From SCUN01 sp964343975 (GTDB lineage: Bacteria > Acidobacteriota > Vicinamibacteria > Vicinamibacterales > SCN-69-37): a DNA stretch of 64,000 nt. The stretch spans positions 8,375 through 72,374 of the forward strand of contig CAYFLU010000003.1 in the NCBI GenBank assembly GCA_964343975.1, given 5' to 3'. Positions 6,685 to 15,716 of this stretch are shown here, one piece after another. Under the pieces are notes generated by a model. It worked only from the letters and a program-made list of their open reading frames with translations, ran no database searches and was not told where the DNA came from. A program made the position numbers and the translations under genes. The first letter of the stretch is position 1. Each line of letters opens with the position of its first letter.

Positions 6685-8994
6685 ATGACGCGCGCACTGT
6701 GCCTCACGTTGCTCTGCCTCACGGGGGTAGCCCTGCTGCCCGCGTCCGCGACGGCCCAGAACATCTCTCAGTGCAAGAAGAAGATGTCGGTCACGCCGAC
6801 GGCCAGCCAACCGGCGCCCGACAGCGTGCCGGCAGGCACGGACGCCCCGACCTGGATCGCCAAGGCCGACGCCGCCTCGCCGTACGTCACGCTCGAGTGC
6901 GATGCGACGCAGCTGTTCGCCGACGTCGTCGAGTACTACGAGACGACCAACGTCGTGAAGGCGCGCGGCCACGTCACGTTCATCGACGGCGACCAGCGCA
7001 TGAGCGCGGATCACATCGAATTCAACGTCAAGACGAAGCTCGGCAAGTTCTGGCAGGTGCAGGGCGTGTTCGGTGTCACGGGCAAAGCCACTCCGCAGTC
7101 GGCGCTCTCGGCCACGAATGCCGACGCGTTCTTCGACGCGGAAACCGTCGAGATCGTCGCCAAGAACACCCTTCGGATGACGAACGGCCGCTTCACGACC
7201 TGCGTGCAGGCCACGCCGCGCTGGAGCGTGGAAGGCGCGGAGATGTTCTTCGTGAAGGACCGGTACGCCGTGGTGAAGAGCCACGTCCTGAAGATCAAGG
7301 ACGTGCCGGTGCTCTACCTGCCGTGGATGCGCTATCCCATCAATAAAGAAGAGCGCTCGACCGGCATCCTGATGCCCAACTACGGCAACTCGACGCTCCG
7401 CGGCCAGACGATCAGCTCCGGCTTCTTCTGGGCGATCAACCGCAGCATGGATGCGACGCTGCACTACGAATACGCCTCCAAGGCCGGCCAGGGCTACGGC
7501 CTCGAGTACCGCTACGTGCAGGCGCCGGGTTCGGAAGGCTCGTTCCGCGGCTCCCTCTTCAATGGCTCGGGCGAAGCCGGCTCGGTGTTCTCCTCGCGCA
7601 CCTTCCAGATCTCTTCGGCGGTCGTGCAACAGCTGCCGGGCTCGCTCGACTTCCGCGGCATCGTCGACTACACGAGCAACATCCTCACGCAGCAGGTCAC
7701 CCAGCAGTCGCTCACGGCGTCGACCAACAGCACCCGATCGGCCAACTTCAACCTCCGCGGCAACTACGGACGCCTGCTGGCCAGCACGGAAGCCGGCTTC
7801 ACGGATGTGTTCTTCGATTCCACGACGGCGATCCGCACGGGCAATGCGCCACGGCTGAACCTCACGTTTGCGCAGGCGCCGATCGGGCCGACGAAGATCT
7901 ACTTCGGCGCGACCGCCGAGTACGCCGGCATCATCCGGCAGAACAAGATCGGCGACCCGACCTCGAGCCTCAACGTGGGCCGCGTGGACTTCAACCCGAT
8001 CCTGCGGACGCCGATCGGCAACCTGCCGTTCCTCGGCATCACGACGACGATCGGCTACCGGTACACGCGATGGAGCGACCGGTTGGTCACGTCGACCACA
8101 CAGGCCCCGATTCCCATCACGCGCAACCTCTTTGATTTCCGGGCCGACGTCGCGGGGCCGACGTTCACGCGCATTTTCGATACGCCGAACAGCGACTACG
8201 CGACGCGTTGGAAGCACATCATCCAGCCCAACTTCTCGATCTCGAAGACGACGACGTTCGAAGAGTTCAACCTCGTACCGAAGAATGACGGCGTCGACAT
8301 GCTGTACGGCGGCGTCACGAGCATGGCCTACGGACTCACGAACCGCCTGCTGGCGAAGCGGCCATCGGCCACCGGCGGCCCGGCGGCGGCGCAGGAAATC
8401 GCGTCGGTCCAGGTGCAGCAGACGTACTACACGAACGCGGCCGCGTCACTCTTCGACACGAACTACCAGTCGAGCATCTACGGCGCGGGCACGAGCAAGT
8501 TCTCGCCGATCGCCGTGACGGCCACGGTCCAGCCCGCGACCGGCGTGAACATCACCGGCCGGACGGAATACGACATGACGTTCCGGGCCATCCGATCCAC
8601 CAGCGCCGGCGCCGGCATCAACGTCCCGCTCCTGACGCTGAATGCCACGTGGGCCAAGCAGGACACCCTGTCGAAGGATCCGAAGGACACCACGTTGACC
8701 ATCAAGACCGGCGTGTACCACTCGCTCATCACCTCGGTGGCCGCCCATACGAGTGACCGCCGGTTCAACGCGAGCTGGTCGTGGAGCTACGACCTGCAGC
8801 GCGCGCAGCAATTGCAGCAGCGCTACACCTTCTCCTACATGGCCCAGTGCTGCGGCCTGGCGATGGAATATCAGATCTACAACTTCGGGGGCCTCGCGGT
8901 GTCGGGCATCACCCAAGACAAGCGCTTCAACCTGTCGTTCTCTCTGGCCGGCGTCGGGACCTTCGCGAACCTGCTCGGAGCTTTTGGGAGATAA
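6685..8994 (+). CDS. lptD: LPS-assembly protein LptD
   Basis: The outer-membrane beta-barrel that, with LptE, inserts lipopolysaccharide into the outer leaflet. The 769-residue product has a signal peptide ending near ASATAQ, an N-terminal OstA/LptA-like jellyroll (including DGDQRMSADHIEFN) and a long C-terminal barrel. A CC pair near residue 722 (AQCCGL), plus Cys at about 30 and 73, matches the cysteine arrangement known to form interdomain disulfides in LptD. The open frame begins upstream at 6592, but the ATG at 6685 starts the signal peptide and avoids overlap with folC. It indicates an LPS-bearing outer membrane. Next to rfbB and rmd, it fits a surface-polysaccharide context. Confidence 0.93.
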   Translation: MTRALCLTLLCLTGVALLPASATAQNISQCKKKMSVTPTASQPAPDSVPAGTDAPTWIAKADAASPYVTLECDATQLFADVVEYYETTNVVKARGHVTFIDGDQRMSADHIEFNVKTKLGKFWQVQGVFGVTGKATPQSALSATNADAFFDAETVEIVAKNTLRMTNGRFTTCVQATPRWSVEGAEMFFVKDRYAVVKSHVLKIKDVPVLYLPWMRYPINKEERSTGILMPNYGNSTLRGQTISSGFFWAINRSMDATLHYEYASKAGQGYGLEYRYVQAPGSEGSFRGSLFNGSGEAGSVFSSRTFQISSAVVQQLPGSLDFRGIVDYTSNILTQQVTQQSLTASTNSTRSANFNLRGNYGRLLASTEAGFTDVFFDSTTAIRTGNAPRLNLTFAQAPIGPTKIYFGATAEYAGIIRQNKIGDPTSSLNVGRVDFNPILRTPIGNLPFLGITTTIGYRYTRWSDRLVTSTTQAPIPITRNLFDFRADVAGPTFTRIFDTPNSDYATRWKHIIQPNFSISKTTTFEEFNLVPKNDGVDMLYGGVTSMAYGLTNRLLAKRPSATGGPAAAQEIASVQVQQTYYTNAAASLFDTNYQSSIYGAGTSKFSPIAVTATVQPATGVNITGRTEYDMTFRAIRSTSAGAGINVPLLTLNATWAKQDTLSKDPKDTTLTIKTGVYHSLITSVAAHTSDRRFNASWSWSYDLQRAQQLQQRYTFSYMAQCCGLAMEYQIYNFGGLAVSGITQDKRFNLSFSLAGVGTFANLLGAFGR

Positions 8995-9001
8995 TTCCAG
9001 C

Positions 9002-10024
9002 ATGATCAAGGTTCTGGTCACCGGCGGCGCCGGGTTCATTGGTTCGGATTTCGTCCGCTGGGCACATCGCACGCATCCCGACTGGCACATCACCACGCTC
9101 GACAAACTCACGTACGCCGGCCGGATGGAGAACCTCAAGGAGGTTGCCGACAGCCCGCGCCACACGTTCGTGAAGGGCGACATCGCGGAGGCCGAGATCT
9201 CCGCGCCGCTCGTGCGCGAGTCGAACATCGTGGTGCACTTCGCGGCGGAAACCCACGTGGACCGGTCGATCCGGGCCGCCGGCGACTTCATCAAAACCGA
9301 CGTCATCGGCACGTTCGTGTTGCTCGAAGCGGCCCGCGAAGCGAAGGCCCTCAAGACGTTCATCCAGATCTCGACCGACGAGGTCTACGGCAGCGTGCCG
9401 ACGGGCCACAGCGTCGAGACCGACGAACTCAAGCCGCGCAACCCGTACTCGGCCTCGAAGGCCGGCGCCGACCGCTTGGCCTACAGCTACTGGGCGACGT
9501 ATGGCGTGCCCGTGATGGTCACGCGTGCCTCGAACAACTACGGCTCGCATCAGTTTCCCGAGAAGGTCATCCCGCTCTTCGTCACCAACGCGATCGATGG
9601 TCTGCCGCTCCCGCTCTACGGCGACGGCCTGAACGTGCGTGACTGGCTGCATGTGGACGACCACTGCCGCGGCATCGACACCGTGATCCACAAGGGCACG
9701 CCGGGTGAGGTGTACAACATCGGCGGCGGCAACGAAGTGAAGAACGTGGACCTGACGCACCGCATCCTCACGCTCACGGGCCGCGACACCTCGCTCATCA
9801 AGCCGGTGGCCGACCGTCTGGGGCACGACCGCCGCTACGCCCTCAGCACGGCGAAGCTCCAAAAGCTCGGCTGGGCGCCGCAGGTGCCGTTCGAGCAGGG
9901 GCTGGCCGACACCGTGAAGTGGTACCGCGACAACGAGTGGTGGTGGCGGCCGATCAAGGAAAACGATCCGGCCTTCCGCGAGTACTACAAGACGCAGTAC
10001 GCGTCCCGTCCGCCCCACGCCTGA
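9002..10024 (+). CDS. rfbB: dTDP-glucose 4,6-dehydratase
   Basis: A short-chain dehydrogenase-like enzyme that makes dTDP-4-keto-6-deoxyglucose, precursor of rhamnose and other deoxysugars. The 340-residue length is standard. The NAD-binding GGAGFIG is at residues 8-14; STDEVYGS carries the acid/base pair typical of the family, and PYSASKAGAD the catalytic Tyr and Lys. It starts 7 nt after lptD; the frame is open further upstream inside lptD, but the Rossmann motif fixes this start. rfbA, rfbC and rfbD are not nearby. Confidence 0.93.
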   Translation: MIKVLVTGGAGFIGSDFVRWAHRTHPDWHITTLDKLTYAGRMENLKEVADSPRHTFVKGDIAEAEISAPLVRESNIVVHFAAETHVDRSIRAAGDFIKTDVIGTFVLLEAAREAKALKTFIQISTDEVYGSVPTGHSVETDELKPRNPYSASKAGADRLAYSYWATYGVPVMVTRASNNYGSHQFPEKVIPLFVTNAIDGLPLPLYGDGLNVRDWLHVDDHCRGIDTVIHKGTPGEVYNIGGGNEVKNVDLTHRILTLTGRDTSLIKPVADRLGHDRRYALSTAKLQKLGWAPQVPFEQGLADTVKWYRDNEWWWRPIKENDPAFREYYKTQYASRPPHA

Positions 10025-10028
10025 TCTC

Positions 10029-10988
10029 ATGCCGCGCGGCACGACCGTCGTCACCGGCGCGGCCGGCTTTGCGGGCACGCACCTGATCGACCGCCTGGCG
10101 CGGCGCGGTGCGGCCGGCCTTCTCGAAGGCTGGGCGCGTTCGAGCCAACGCCCGGACGCACTCTCAGCGGATATCGGCTGGCGCGGCGCGGATCTGCTCG
10201 ACGCCGACGCCGTGGCCCGTGCGGTTCGGGACGCCGAGCCGGCGCAGATCTATCACCTCGCCGGCGCCTCGCATACCGGCGCCTCGTGGGCCAAGCCCGG
10301 TGAATATCTCGACATCCACGTGCGCGGGACGCACCATCTGATCGAAGCCGTCCGTCGCTTCGCGCCGCGCTGCCGGTTGCTCATCGTGTCGTCGGGCATG
10401 ATCTATCGCCCGCACGACCGGCCGGTCACCGAGACCGACGCGCTGGGACCGTGGAGTCCCTACGCACTGTCGAAACTCGCGGAAGATCAACTGGCGCTGT
10501 ACACCGCAGTCCACGATCAGCTCGACATCGTCGTGGCGCGGCCGTTCAATCACATCGGTCCCGGCCAGGCCTCCACCTTTGCCGCATCGAGCTTCGCGCG
10601 CCAGATCGCCGAGATCGAACGTGGTGGTGTGGCACCGACGATCTGTGTCGGCAACCTCGATACGGCGCGCGACATCTGCGATGTGCGCGATGTTGTCACC
10701 GCGTATGAGGCGCTGATGGCCACGGGGCGTACCGGGCAGGCGTACAACATCTGCCGTGGCGAGACGATCGTGATGAGCGCGCTGCTCGACCAGCTCATCG
10801 CGTTGTCGCCGGTGACCGTCACCCGCGAGCAGGATGCGGCGCGGCTTCGGCCGAACGACGTGCCGTACTTTGCCGGCAGCCCGGCGAAGATCCACGCGGA
10901 AACGGGCTGGACCGCCACCACGCCGCTCTCGCGCACGCTGGCCGACCTCCTCGACTACTGGCGTCGACAGCTCGCGTCGGGGCGCTGA
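10029..10988 (+). CDS. rmd: GDP-6-deoxy-D-mannose reductase-like NAD-dependent epimerase/dehydratase
   Basis: An extended short-chain dehydrogenase of 319 residues. GAAGFAG near residue 10 is the dinucleotide-binding loop; SSGMIY and YALSKLAED hold the catalytic Ser and the Tyr-X3-Lys. RPFNHIGPGQ, ARDICDVRDVV and a C-terminal LLDYWR segment match the reductases of GDP-4-keto-6-deoxymannose, giving GDP-D-rhamnose. A 4-nt gap from rfbB suggests co-transcription and a shared nucleotide-sugar role. A different 4-keto or 4-epimerase activity is possible, and no gmd is in the window, so the symbol is tentative. Confidence 0.72.
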   Translation: MPRGTTVVTGAAGFAGTHLIDRLARRGAAGLLEGWARSSQRPDALSADIGWRGADLLDADAVARAVRDAEPAQIYHLAGASHTGASWAKPGEYLDIHVRGTHHLIEAVRRFAPRCRLLIVSSGMIYRPHDRPVTETDALGPWSPYALSKLAEDQLALYTAVHDQLDIVVARPFNHIGPGQASTFAASSFARQIAEIERGGVAPTICVGNLDTARDICDVRDVVTAYEALMATGRTGQAYNICRGETIVMSALLDQLIALSPVTVTREQDAARLRPNDVPYFAGSPAKIHAETGWTATTPLSRTLADLLDYWRRQLASGR

Positions 10989-10993
10989 GCCGC

Positions 10994-12337
10994 ATGGCGG
11001 GCTTCTCCGAGATCGCCCGACAACTCACGCACATCGGCGCCGGCAGCTTCGCGCTGCTCCTCCGCTATCTCACGTGGTGGCAAGCCGCCCTCCTCGCACT
11101 GACGGCGCTCGCGATGAACGTGCTCGTGCTGCCGCGCATGAACCGGCGCGTGTTCCGGCCGGGCGATCTCGAACGGATCTTGGCGTCTGGCATCGCCATC
11201 TATCCAATGTCAGTGCTCGGGCTGATCCTGTGCTTCCCGGCGCGACCCGACATCGTCGCCATGTGCTGGGGCATTCTCGCGGCTGGTGACGGCATGGCCA
11301 CGATGGTCGGCGCCCACGTGCGCACGACCGCGTTGCCATGGAATCGCGCGAAGTCGCTCGGCGGTCTCGTCGCCGGCATCACGGGCGCGGCCGTCGCCGC
11401 GATCACGCTCGGTCTGTGGACCGCGCGCGGCATGACGATGCCGCCGTCGACGACGTGGCTGATCGCCGCCGCGATTGTCGCCGCCATCGTCGCGGGCCTC
11501 GTCGAGACGGTGCCGATCGGCCTCAACGACAACATCTCCGTGCCGTTCAGCGCGGCGCTCGTGCTGTGGTCGCTGACGTTCATCGATGCGGCTGCGATGC
11601 ATACGGCCGTGCCGGTGATCACCGCGCGCCTGTGGCCCGCACTGGCGGTGAACGTCGCGTTCGCGGGCATCGGTTGGGCCGCGCGCACCGTGACGATCAG
11701 CGGCGCGCTGACGGGTGCGGCGATCGGCCTTGCCACCTGGCTCGGCACGGGCTGGCCGGGATGGGTGATGCTGCTTGCGACGTTTGCATTTGCGGCAGCC
11801 ACCACCAAGCTCGGGCATCGCCGCAAGGCTGCCCTCGGGATCGACGAAGAACGCGGCGGACGACGCGGCCCGGGCAATGCGATTGCGAACACGGGGATGG
11901 CGGCGTGGGCCATGGCGCTGTCGCCGACGATGGCGGCCCCCGCGCCGGCGCTGATCGCGGCAGTGGCGGCCCTGACCACGGCGGCCAGCGACACGGTAGC
12001 GAGCGAAGTCGGCAAAGCCTTCGGGCGCACGACGTTTCTCGTCACGAACTTCCGCCGCGTGCCGCCGGGCACGTCTGGCGCGGTCTCGCTTGAAGGCACA
12101 CTGGCAGGCGCATCCGCCGCGGCCGTCCTCGCCGCGATCGGCGCCGCGCTTGGCCTTGTGCCCGCGTCGGCGATCGCGCCGATCGCCATCGCCGCCACGC
12201 TCGCCTCCTTCGCCGAAGGCTGGATGGCGATCCACTGGGAAGCCTCCGGCGTGCTCAACAACGACAGCCTCAACTTCCTCAACAGTTTGCTTGGCGCCGC
12301 GCTCGCGCTACTCTGGTGGCGCACCGCTGTTGCCTGA
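10994..12337 (+). CDS. fused polyprenol (phytol/dolichol-type) kinase - DUF92/VTE6-like membrane protein
   Basis: A 447-residue polytopic membrane protein with two recognisable halves. Residues about 1-205 resemble CTP-dependent phytol/dolichol kinases: RQLTHIGAG at the N-terminus, GDGMATMVG, a KSLGG segment and ETVPIGLNDNISVP, the region that binds nucleotide in that family. Residues about 215-440 are DUF92: ALTGAAIGLATWLGTG, the KLG segment, GNAIANTG, TAASDTVASEVG and GTSGAVSLEGTLAG. In plants VTE5 (phytol kinase) and VTE6 (DUF92, phytyl-phosphate kinase) act in sequence, so one protein could turn an isoprenyl alcohol into its diphosphate. It is followed 12 nt later by a UbiA prenyltransferase, a natural user of that product. 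The substrate is unknown. Confidence 0.75.
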   Translation: MAGFSEIARQLTHIGAGSFALLLRYLTWWQAALLALTALAMNVLVLPRMNRRVFRPGDLERILASGIAIYPMSVLGLILCFPARPDIVAMCWGILAAGDGMATMVGAHVRTTALPWNRAKSLGGLVAGITGAAVAAITLGLWTARGMTMPPSTTWLIAAAIVAAIVAGLVETVPIGLNDNISVPFSAALVLWSLTFIDAAAMHTAVPVITARLWPALAVNVAFAGIGWAARTVTISGALTGAAIGLATWLGTGWPGWVMLLATFAFAAATTKLGHRRKAALGIDEERGGRRGPGNAIANTGMAAWAMALSPTMAAPAPALIAAVAALTTAASDTVASEVGKAFGRTTFLVTNFRRVPPGTSGAVSLEGTLAGASAAAVLAAIGAALGLVPASAIAPIAIAATLASFAEGWMAIHWEASGVLNNDSLNFLNSLLGAALALLWWRTAVA

Positions 12338-12349
12338 GCCGATCCGCGC

Positions 12350-13255
12350 ATGAGAGCCAAGGTCTACGTCGAATTCGCCCGCCCGTTCACGCTCGTCGCG
12401 CCCGCACTGGGCTTCATCAGCGGCGCGTTGACGGCTGTCGGCGCGCATCCGCGGCAGGAGTGGAGCCTGGCCGTAATCACGCCGGGGCTCATCGGTGCGG
12501 CCATGGCGGCCATCTTCAACGCCGGCAGCAACGCGCTCAACCAGATCTACGACCTCGAGATCGATCGCGTGAACAAGGGCAAGCGCCCGCTCCCGAGCGG
12601 CCGCATGTCCATCCGCGAAGCCTGGATCTTCACAGTGATCGCGTATGCGCTCACGCTGATCCTGGCCTGGCTGGTCGCGCCCGAGGGACGGCACGAGTGC
12701 TTCTGGATCGTCGCCGTCGCGGTGGTCGCGACCTACATCTACTCCGTGCCACCGCTTCGCACGAAGCGCCTCGGCATGTGGGCCAACATCACGATCGCCA
12801 TTCCGCGCGGTGTGCTGCTGAAGGTGGCCGGCTGGTCGGCGACCAAGACCGTGATGGCGTCCGAACCCTGGTTCATCGGCGCGATCTTCGGCTTGTTCCT
12901 GCTCGGCGCCTCGACCACCAAGGACTTCTCCGACATGGAAGGCGACAAGCTCGGCGGATGCGAGACGCTGCCGATCCTGTACGGCGTGAAGAAGGCCGCG
13001 TGGATGATCTCGCCGTCGTTCATCCTGCCGTTCCTGCTCATCAACGTCGGCACCGCGATGGGCATCCTCACCGGCCATGCGCTCTACCTCCATACGCTCG
13101 GGCTGGTGATGACGTGCTACGGCGCCTACGTGCTCTACCTCATGCTCCGGCGGCCGGAAGATCTCGCCACGGAGGAGAACCACGTGTCTTGGGCGCACAT
13201 GTATCGAATGATGTTCGTGCTCCAGGTCGGCTTTGCCCTTGCCTACCTGCTTTAG
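12350..13255 (+). CDS. UbiA-family prenyltransferase
   Basis: A 301-residue membrane prenyltransferase with about eight or nine hydrophobic segments. The first Asp-rich motif reads NQIYDLEIDRVNKGKRPLPS and the second KDFSDMEGDKLGG; both are the Mg-diphosphate sites of the UbiA superfamily. The KGKRPLPSG form is seen in the branch with homogentisate phytyltransferase, chlorophyll synthase and archaeal digeranylgeranylglyceryl phosphate synthase, rather than UbiA sensu stricto. Adjacency to the kinase/DUF92 fusion suggests use of a salvaged isoprenyl diphosphate. The acceptor cannot be named. It ends the series that began at 3889. Confidence 0.85.
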   Translation: MRAKVYVEFARPFTLVAPALGFISGALTAVGAHPRQEWSLAVITPGLIGAAMAAIFNAGSNALNQIYDLEIDRVNKGKRPLPSGRMSIREAWIFTVIAYALTLILAWLVAPEGRHECFWIVAVAVVATYIYSVPPLRTKRLGMWANITIAIPRGVLLKVAGWSATKTVMASEPWFIGAIFGLFLLGASTTKDFSDMEGDKLGGCETLPILYGVKKAAWMISPSFILPFLLINVGTAMGILTGHALYLHTLGLVMTCYGAYVLYLMLRRPEDLATEENHVSWAHMYRMMFVLQVGFALAYLL

Positions 13256-13278
13256 CTGAGAGAGAATAAAAAGCGAAA

Positions 13279-13295
13279 GTCCGGATCACCCGGAC
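13279..13295 (+). terminator. possible terminator hairpin
   Basis: GTCCGG (13279-13284) pairs perfectly with CCGGAC (13290-13295) around a 5-nt loop, 24 nt after the UbiA stop. The following bases are C-rich and then TTAATAAA rather than a T-run, so it is a weak terminator or only a stem. Confidence 0.35.
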
Positions 13296-13308
13296 CCCCT
13301 TAATAAAG

Positions 13309-14262
13309 GTGGGCGCTGCCCAGTATTCCCTCTTCCCGGAGGCGACCGGTCCGTCGCTGCGGGACATTGCTGAGGCCGTGCGCCTGGCGGGCGGCGATCT
13401 CGAACAGGGCCTCGAGGGCGCCGTGCTGCGCGCGGATCAGGCGCGCTATCAGGAAGTGCACGTGAAGTCGGCGCTGAACCGGGCGCAGGGCATGCCGTTC
13501 CACTGGGCGCTGAACCCCTACCGCGGCTGCACGCACGCGTGCGAATACTGCTACGCCAGAAAGTACCAGCGTCACCTCGAGCTCGACGCCGGCGACACCT
13601 TCTCGTCCGTGATCTTCGTGAAGACGAACCTTCCGCAGGTGCTCGCGCGCGAAGTGCGGCGGGCGTCGTGGGCGCGGGAGGGTGTGGCCATCGGCACCGC
13701 TACCGATCCCTATCAACCGATCGAGGGACACTACCGGCTCACGCGTCGGGCGATCGTCATCCTCGCCGAGGCCCACACGCCGGTGTCGATCGTGACGAAA
13801 GGCCCGATGATCGTGCGCGACGCCGACGTGCTGGTCACGGCGCGAGACGCGGCCGGCTGCACCGTGCACATGAGCGTGCCGAGTGTTGATGCCGACGCCT
13901 GGCAGAAACTCGAGCCCGGCACGGCGTCACCGGCGCAGCGGTTGCGCGCGGTGCGTCAGCTCGGCGATGCGGGCATCGATGCCGGCGTGCTGATGATGCC
14001 GCTCTTGCCCGGGATCACCACCTCACGCCGCGCGATCACCGACACCCTCACCGCCATCCGCGATGCGGGCGCCCGCTTCATCGGCGCCAACGTCGCCCGG
14101 CTCGACGACGGCGTGCGCGAGCACTTCTTCGCATTCATCCAGCGGGAATACCCGCACCTGCTCGACGGCTACCTGCGGCTGTACGCAAAAACGACCGCAC
14201 CGAAGCGGTACCTCGGTGCGGTCAAAGACGTCGTGCGCGACGCGCGTGCGTCGATCGGTTAA
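13309..14262 (+). CDS. radical SAM protein, Rv2578c/SplB-like family
   Basis: A 317-residue radical S-adenosylmethionine protein. The [4Fe-4S] cluster motif C74-x3-C78-x2-C81 (CTHACEYCYA) is preceded by ALNPYRGC, the hallmark of the Rv2578c family, distantly related to spore photoproduct lyase. GIGTATDPYQP-like and VLMMPLLPG segments follow along the TIM barrel. The reaction is unknown. GTG start with little leader; the next gene upstream is the UbiA gene. Its stop codon TAA overlaps the stop of the convergent htpX by two bases. Confidence 0.82.
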   Translation: MGAAQYSLFPEATGPSLRDIAEAVRLAGGDLEQGLEGAVLRADQARYQEVHVKSALNRAQGMPFHWALNPYRGCTHACEYCYARKYQRHLELDAGDTFSSVIFVKTNLPQVLAREVRRASWAREGVAIGTATDPYQPIEGHYRLTRRAIVILAEAHTPVSIVTKGPMIVRDADVLVTARDAAGCTVHMSVPSVDADAWQKLEPGTASPAQRLRAVRQLGDAGIDAGVLMMPLLPGITTSRRAITDTLTAIRDAGARFIGANVARLDDGVREHFFAFIQREYPHLLDGYLRLYAKTTAPKRYLGAVKDVVRDARASIG

Positions 14263-15104
14263 CGCCCCTCGAGCAGCGCCTTGATGCGCGCTTCGGTAGG
14301 CGGGTGCGAGGAGAAGAGCGACATCAAGCCTTCACCGGCAAAGGGCTGCATGATGAACATGTGCGCCGTGGCCGGGCTCGCATCGAGCGGGATCTGCTTG
14401 GCCGCCGCTTCGATGTGCCGGAGCGCGCTCGCCAGCCCCGTGGGCGTGCCGGCGATTTCGGCGCCGCCCTTGTCGGCCGCGAACTCCCGCTGACGTGAAA
14501 TGGCCATCTGAATCAGCATCGCCGCCAGCGGCGCGAGGATGATGGTGGCCAGCATCGCGAGCGGGCTGCCGCCGTCACGTCGGTCGCGATCGCTGCTGCC
14601 GCCGCCGAAGATCATGGCCCACTTCGCCATGTTGGCCACATACATGATGGTCGCCGCGAGCGTGGCCGCCACGGTGCTGATCAGAATGTCGCGGTGCTTG
14701 ACGTGCGCAAGCTCGTGGGCGATCACGCCTTCGAGTTCGTTCTCGGGCAGCAGCCGCAGGATGCCTTCCGTGGCCGCCACGGCGGCGTGCTGGGGATCGC
14801 GGCCGGTCGCAAACGCGTTCGGCGACTGATCCGGAATGATGTAGACCTTGGGCATCGGCAGGTCGGCACGCTGCGCCAGTCGCGCCACCATCCGGTACAG
14901 CGGATGATTCTGGTCGTCCACCACCTGCGCGCTGTACATCCGCAGGACCATCTTGTCGGAGAACCAATAGCTGAACGCGTTCATCCCGAGCGCGAGCACG
15001 AACGCGATCGTGAGTCCGCCGGTGCCGCCAATCGCCCCGCCGATCGCGAGGAGCAAGCCGCTCATCAGGCCGAGCAGCAGAGCTGTTTTGATTCCGCTGG
15101 ACAT
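14259..15104 (-). CDS. htpX: membrane zinc metalloprotease HtpX
   Basis: An inner-membrane M48 protease for quality control of membrane proteins. About 281 residues. HELAH with a following HRD provides the zinc ligands near residue 130, and REFAAD supplies the third ligand. Two hydrophobic segments are at the N-terminus (within residues 5-45) and two after the HELAH motif. I prefer the ATG at 15104 because an AATAAT -10-like box overlaps the alternative ATG at 15113, making a leaderless start at 15104 likely; 15113 remains possible and would add three residues. It is divergent from the gene at 15147, so their promoters share a 40-nt spacer. Confidence 0.92.
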   Translation of the reverse strand: MSSGIKTALLLGLMSGLLLAIGGAIGGTGGLTIAFVLALGMNAFSYWFSDKMVLRMYSAQVVDDQNHPLYRMVARLAQRADLPMPKVYIIPDQSPNAFATGRDPQHAAVAATEGILRLLPENELEGVIAHELAHVKHRDILISTVAATLAATIMYVANMAKWAMIFGGGSSDRDRRDGGSPLAMLATIILAPLAAMLIQMAISRQREFAADKGGAEIAGTPTGLASALRHIEAAAKQIPLDASPATAHMFIMQPFAGEGLMSLFSSHPPTEARIKALLEGR

Positions 15105-15133
15105 GGTTCGCATTATTCCATGGCGACGAGTTC

Positions 15134-15139
15134 TATAAT
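15134..15139 (+). promoter_or_regulatory. -10 element of the gene at 15147
   Basis: A perfect TATAAT ends 7 nt before the ATG at 15147, as expected for a leaderless transcript. It lies in the short divergent spacer shared with htpX. Confidence 0.55.
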
Positions 15140-15146
15140 TGCAGCC

Positions 15147-15695
15147 ATGGCACTCATCCCCTGGCCCGCCATCGTCGCCTGTGTTGTGGCGTCACTGGTA
15201 CAGACGCCTCCAGTGCCCAAGCCGTTTCCGGGGGCGTCCGCACCGCCCACCACCCAGACCACACCGGCCAAGACGGAGCCGGCCACACCGGCCTCTCCGC
15301 AGACAGCCGCGCCCGTCCCACCGCCAACCGGCGGCGGACCGACCGAAGCCACACTGGGCGTCTCACCCTATCCGACGGCGGAATTCCTCGACGTGTTCGA
15401 CGCGGGACGCGGTCAGCGCTACTTTTTGTTCGGCACCAACGCGCCGTACGCGGAAATCGTGGGGTATTACAAGACCCTGCTCAAGTCTGGCGGCAAGTCG
15501 GTGACCGACACGCCGGCCATGCAGATCTTCGAACTCGGCAAGTTCCAGGACCAGACGATGGCGTTCCCGCCGAGCGTGACGGTGAAGGACTACAGCACGA
15601 GCGGCCAGGGGTACCTGTTCGTCGACGGCACCAAGGAAAAGCGCTTCAAGACGATCATCCAGATCGTGCCGCTGCCCGCCGGCGCCATCAAGTAG
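15147..15695 (+). CDS. hypothetical exported Pro-rich protein
   Basis: A 182-residue protein I do not recognise. The first 18 residues are hydrophobic (possible signal peptide), followed by a Pro/Thr/Ala-rich linker of about 50 residues (PPTTQTTPAKTEPATPAS and similar), then a compact domain of about 110 residues starting near YPTAEFLDVFDAGRGQRYF. That domain resembles periplasmic domains with a YYKTLLKSGGKSV-type segment seen in proteins that compare residue-wise with DUF4178-like or envelope-stress small proteins, but I cannot name it. A perfect TATAAT 7 nt upstream of ATG fixes the start. Confidence 0.7.
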   Translation: MALIPWPAIVACVVASLVQTPPVPKPFPGASAPPTTQTTPAKTEPATPASPQTAAPVPPPTGGGPTEATLGVSPYPTAEFLDVFDAGRGQRYFLFGTNAPYAEIVGYYKTLLKSGGKSVTDTPAMQIFELGKFQDQTMAFPPSVTVKDYSTSGQGYLFVDGTKEKRFKTIIQIVPLPAGAIK

Positions 15696-15716
15696 GCGTC
15701 GCCGGCCCATCCGCCG

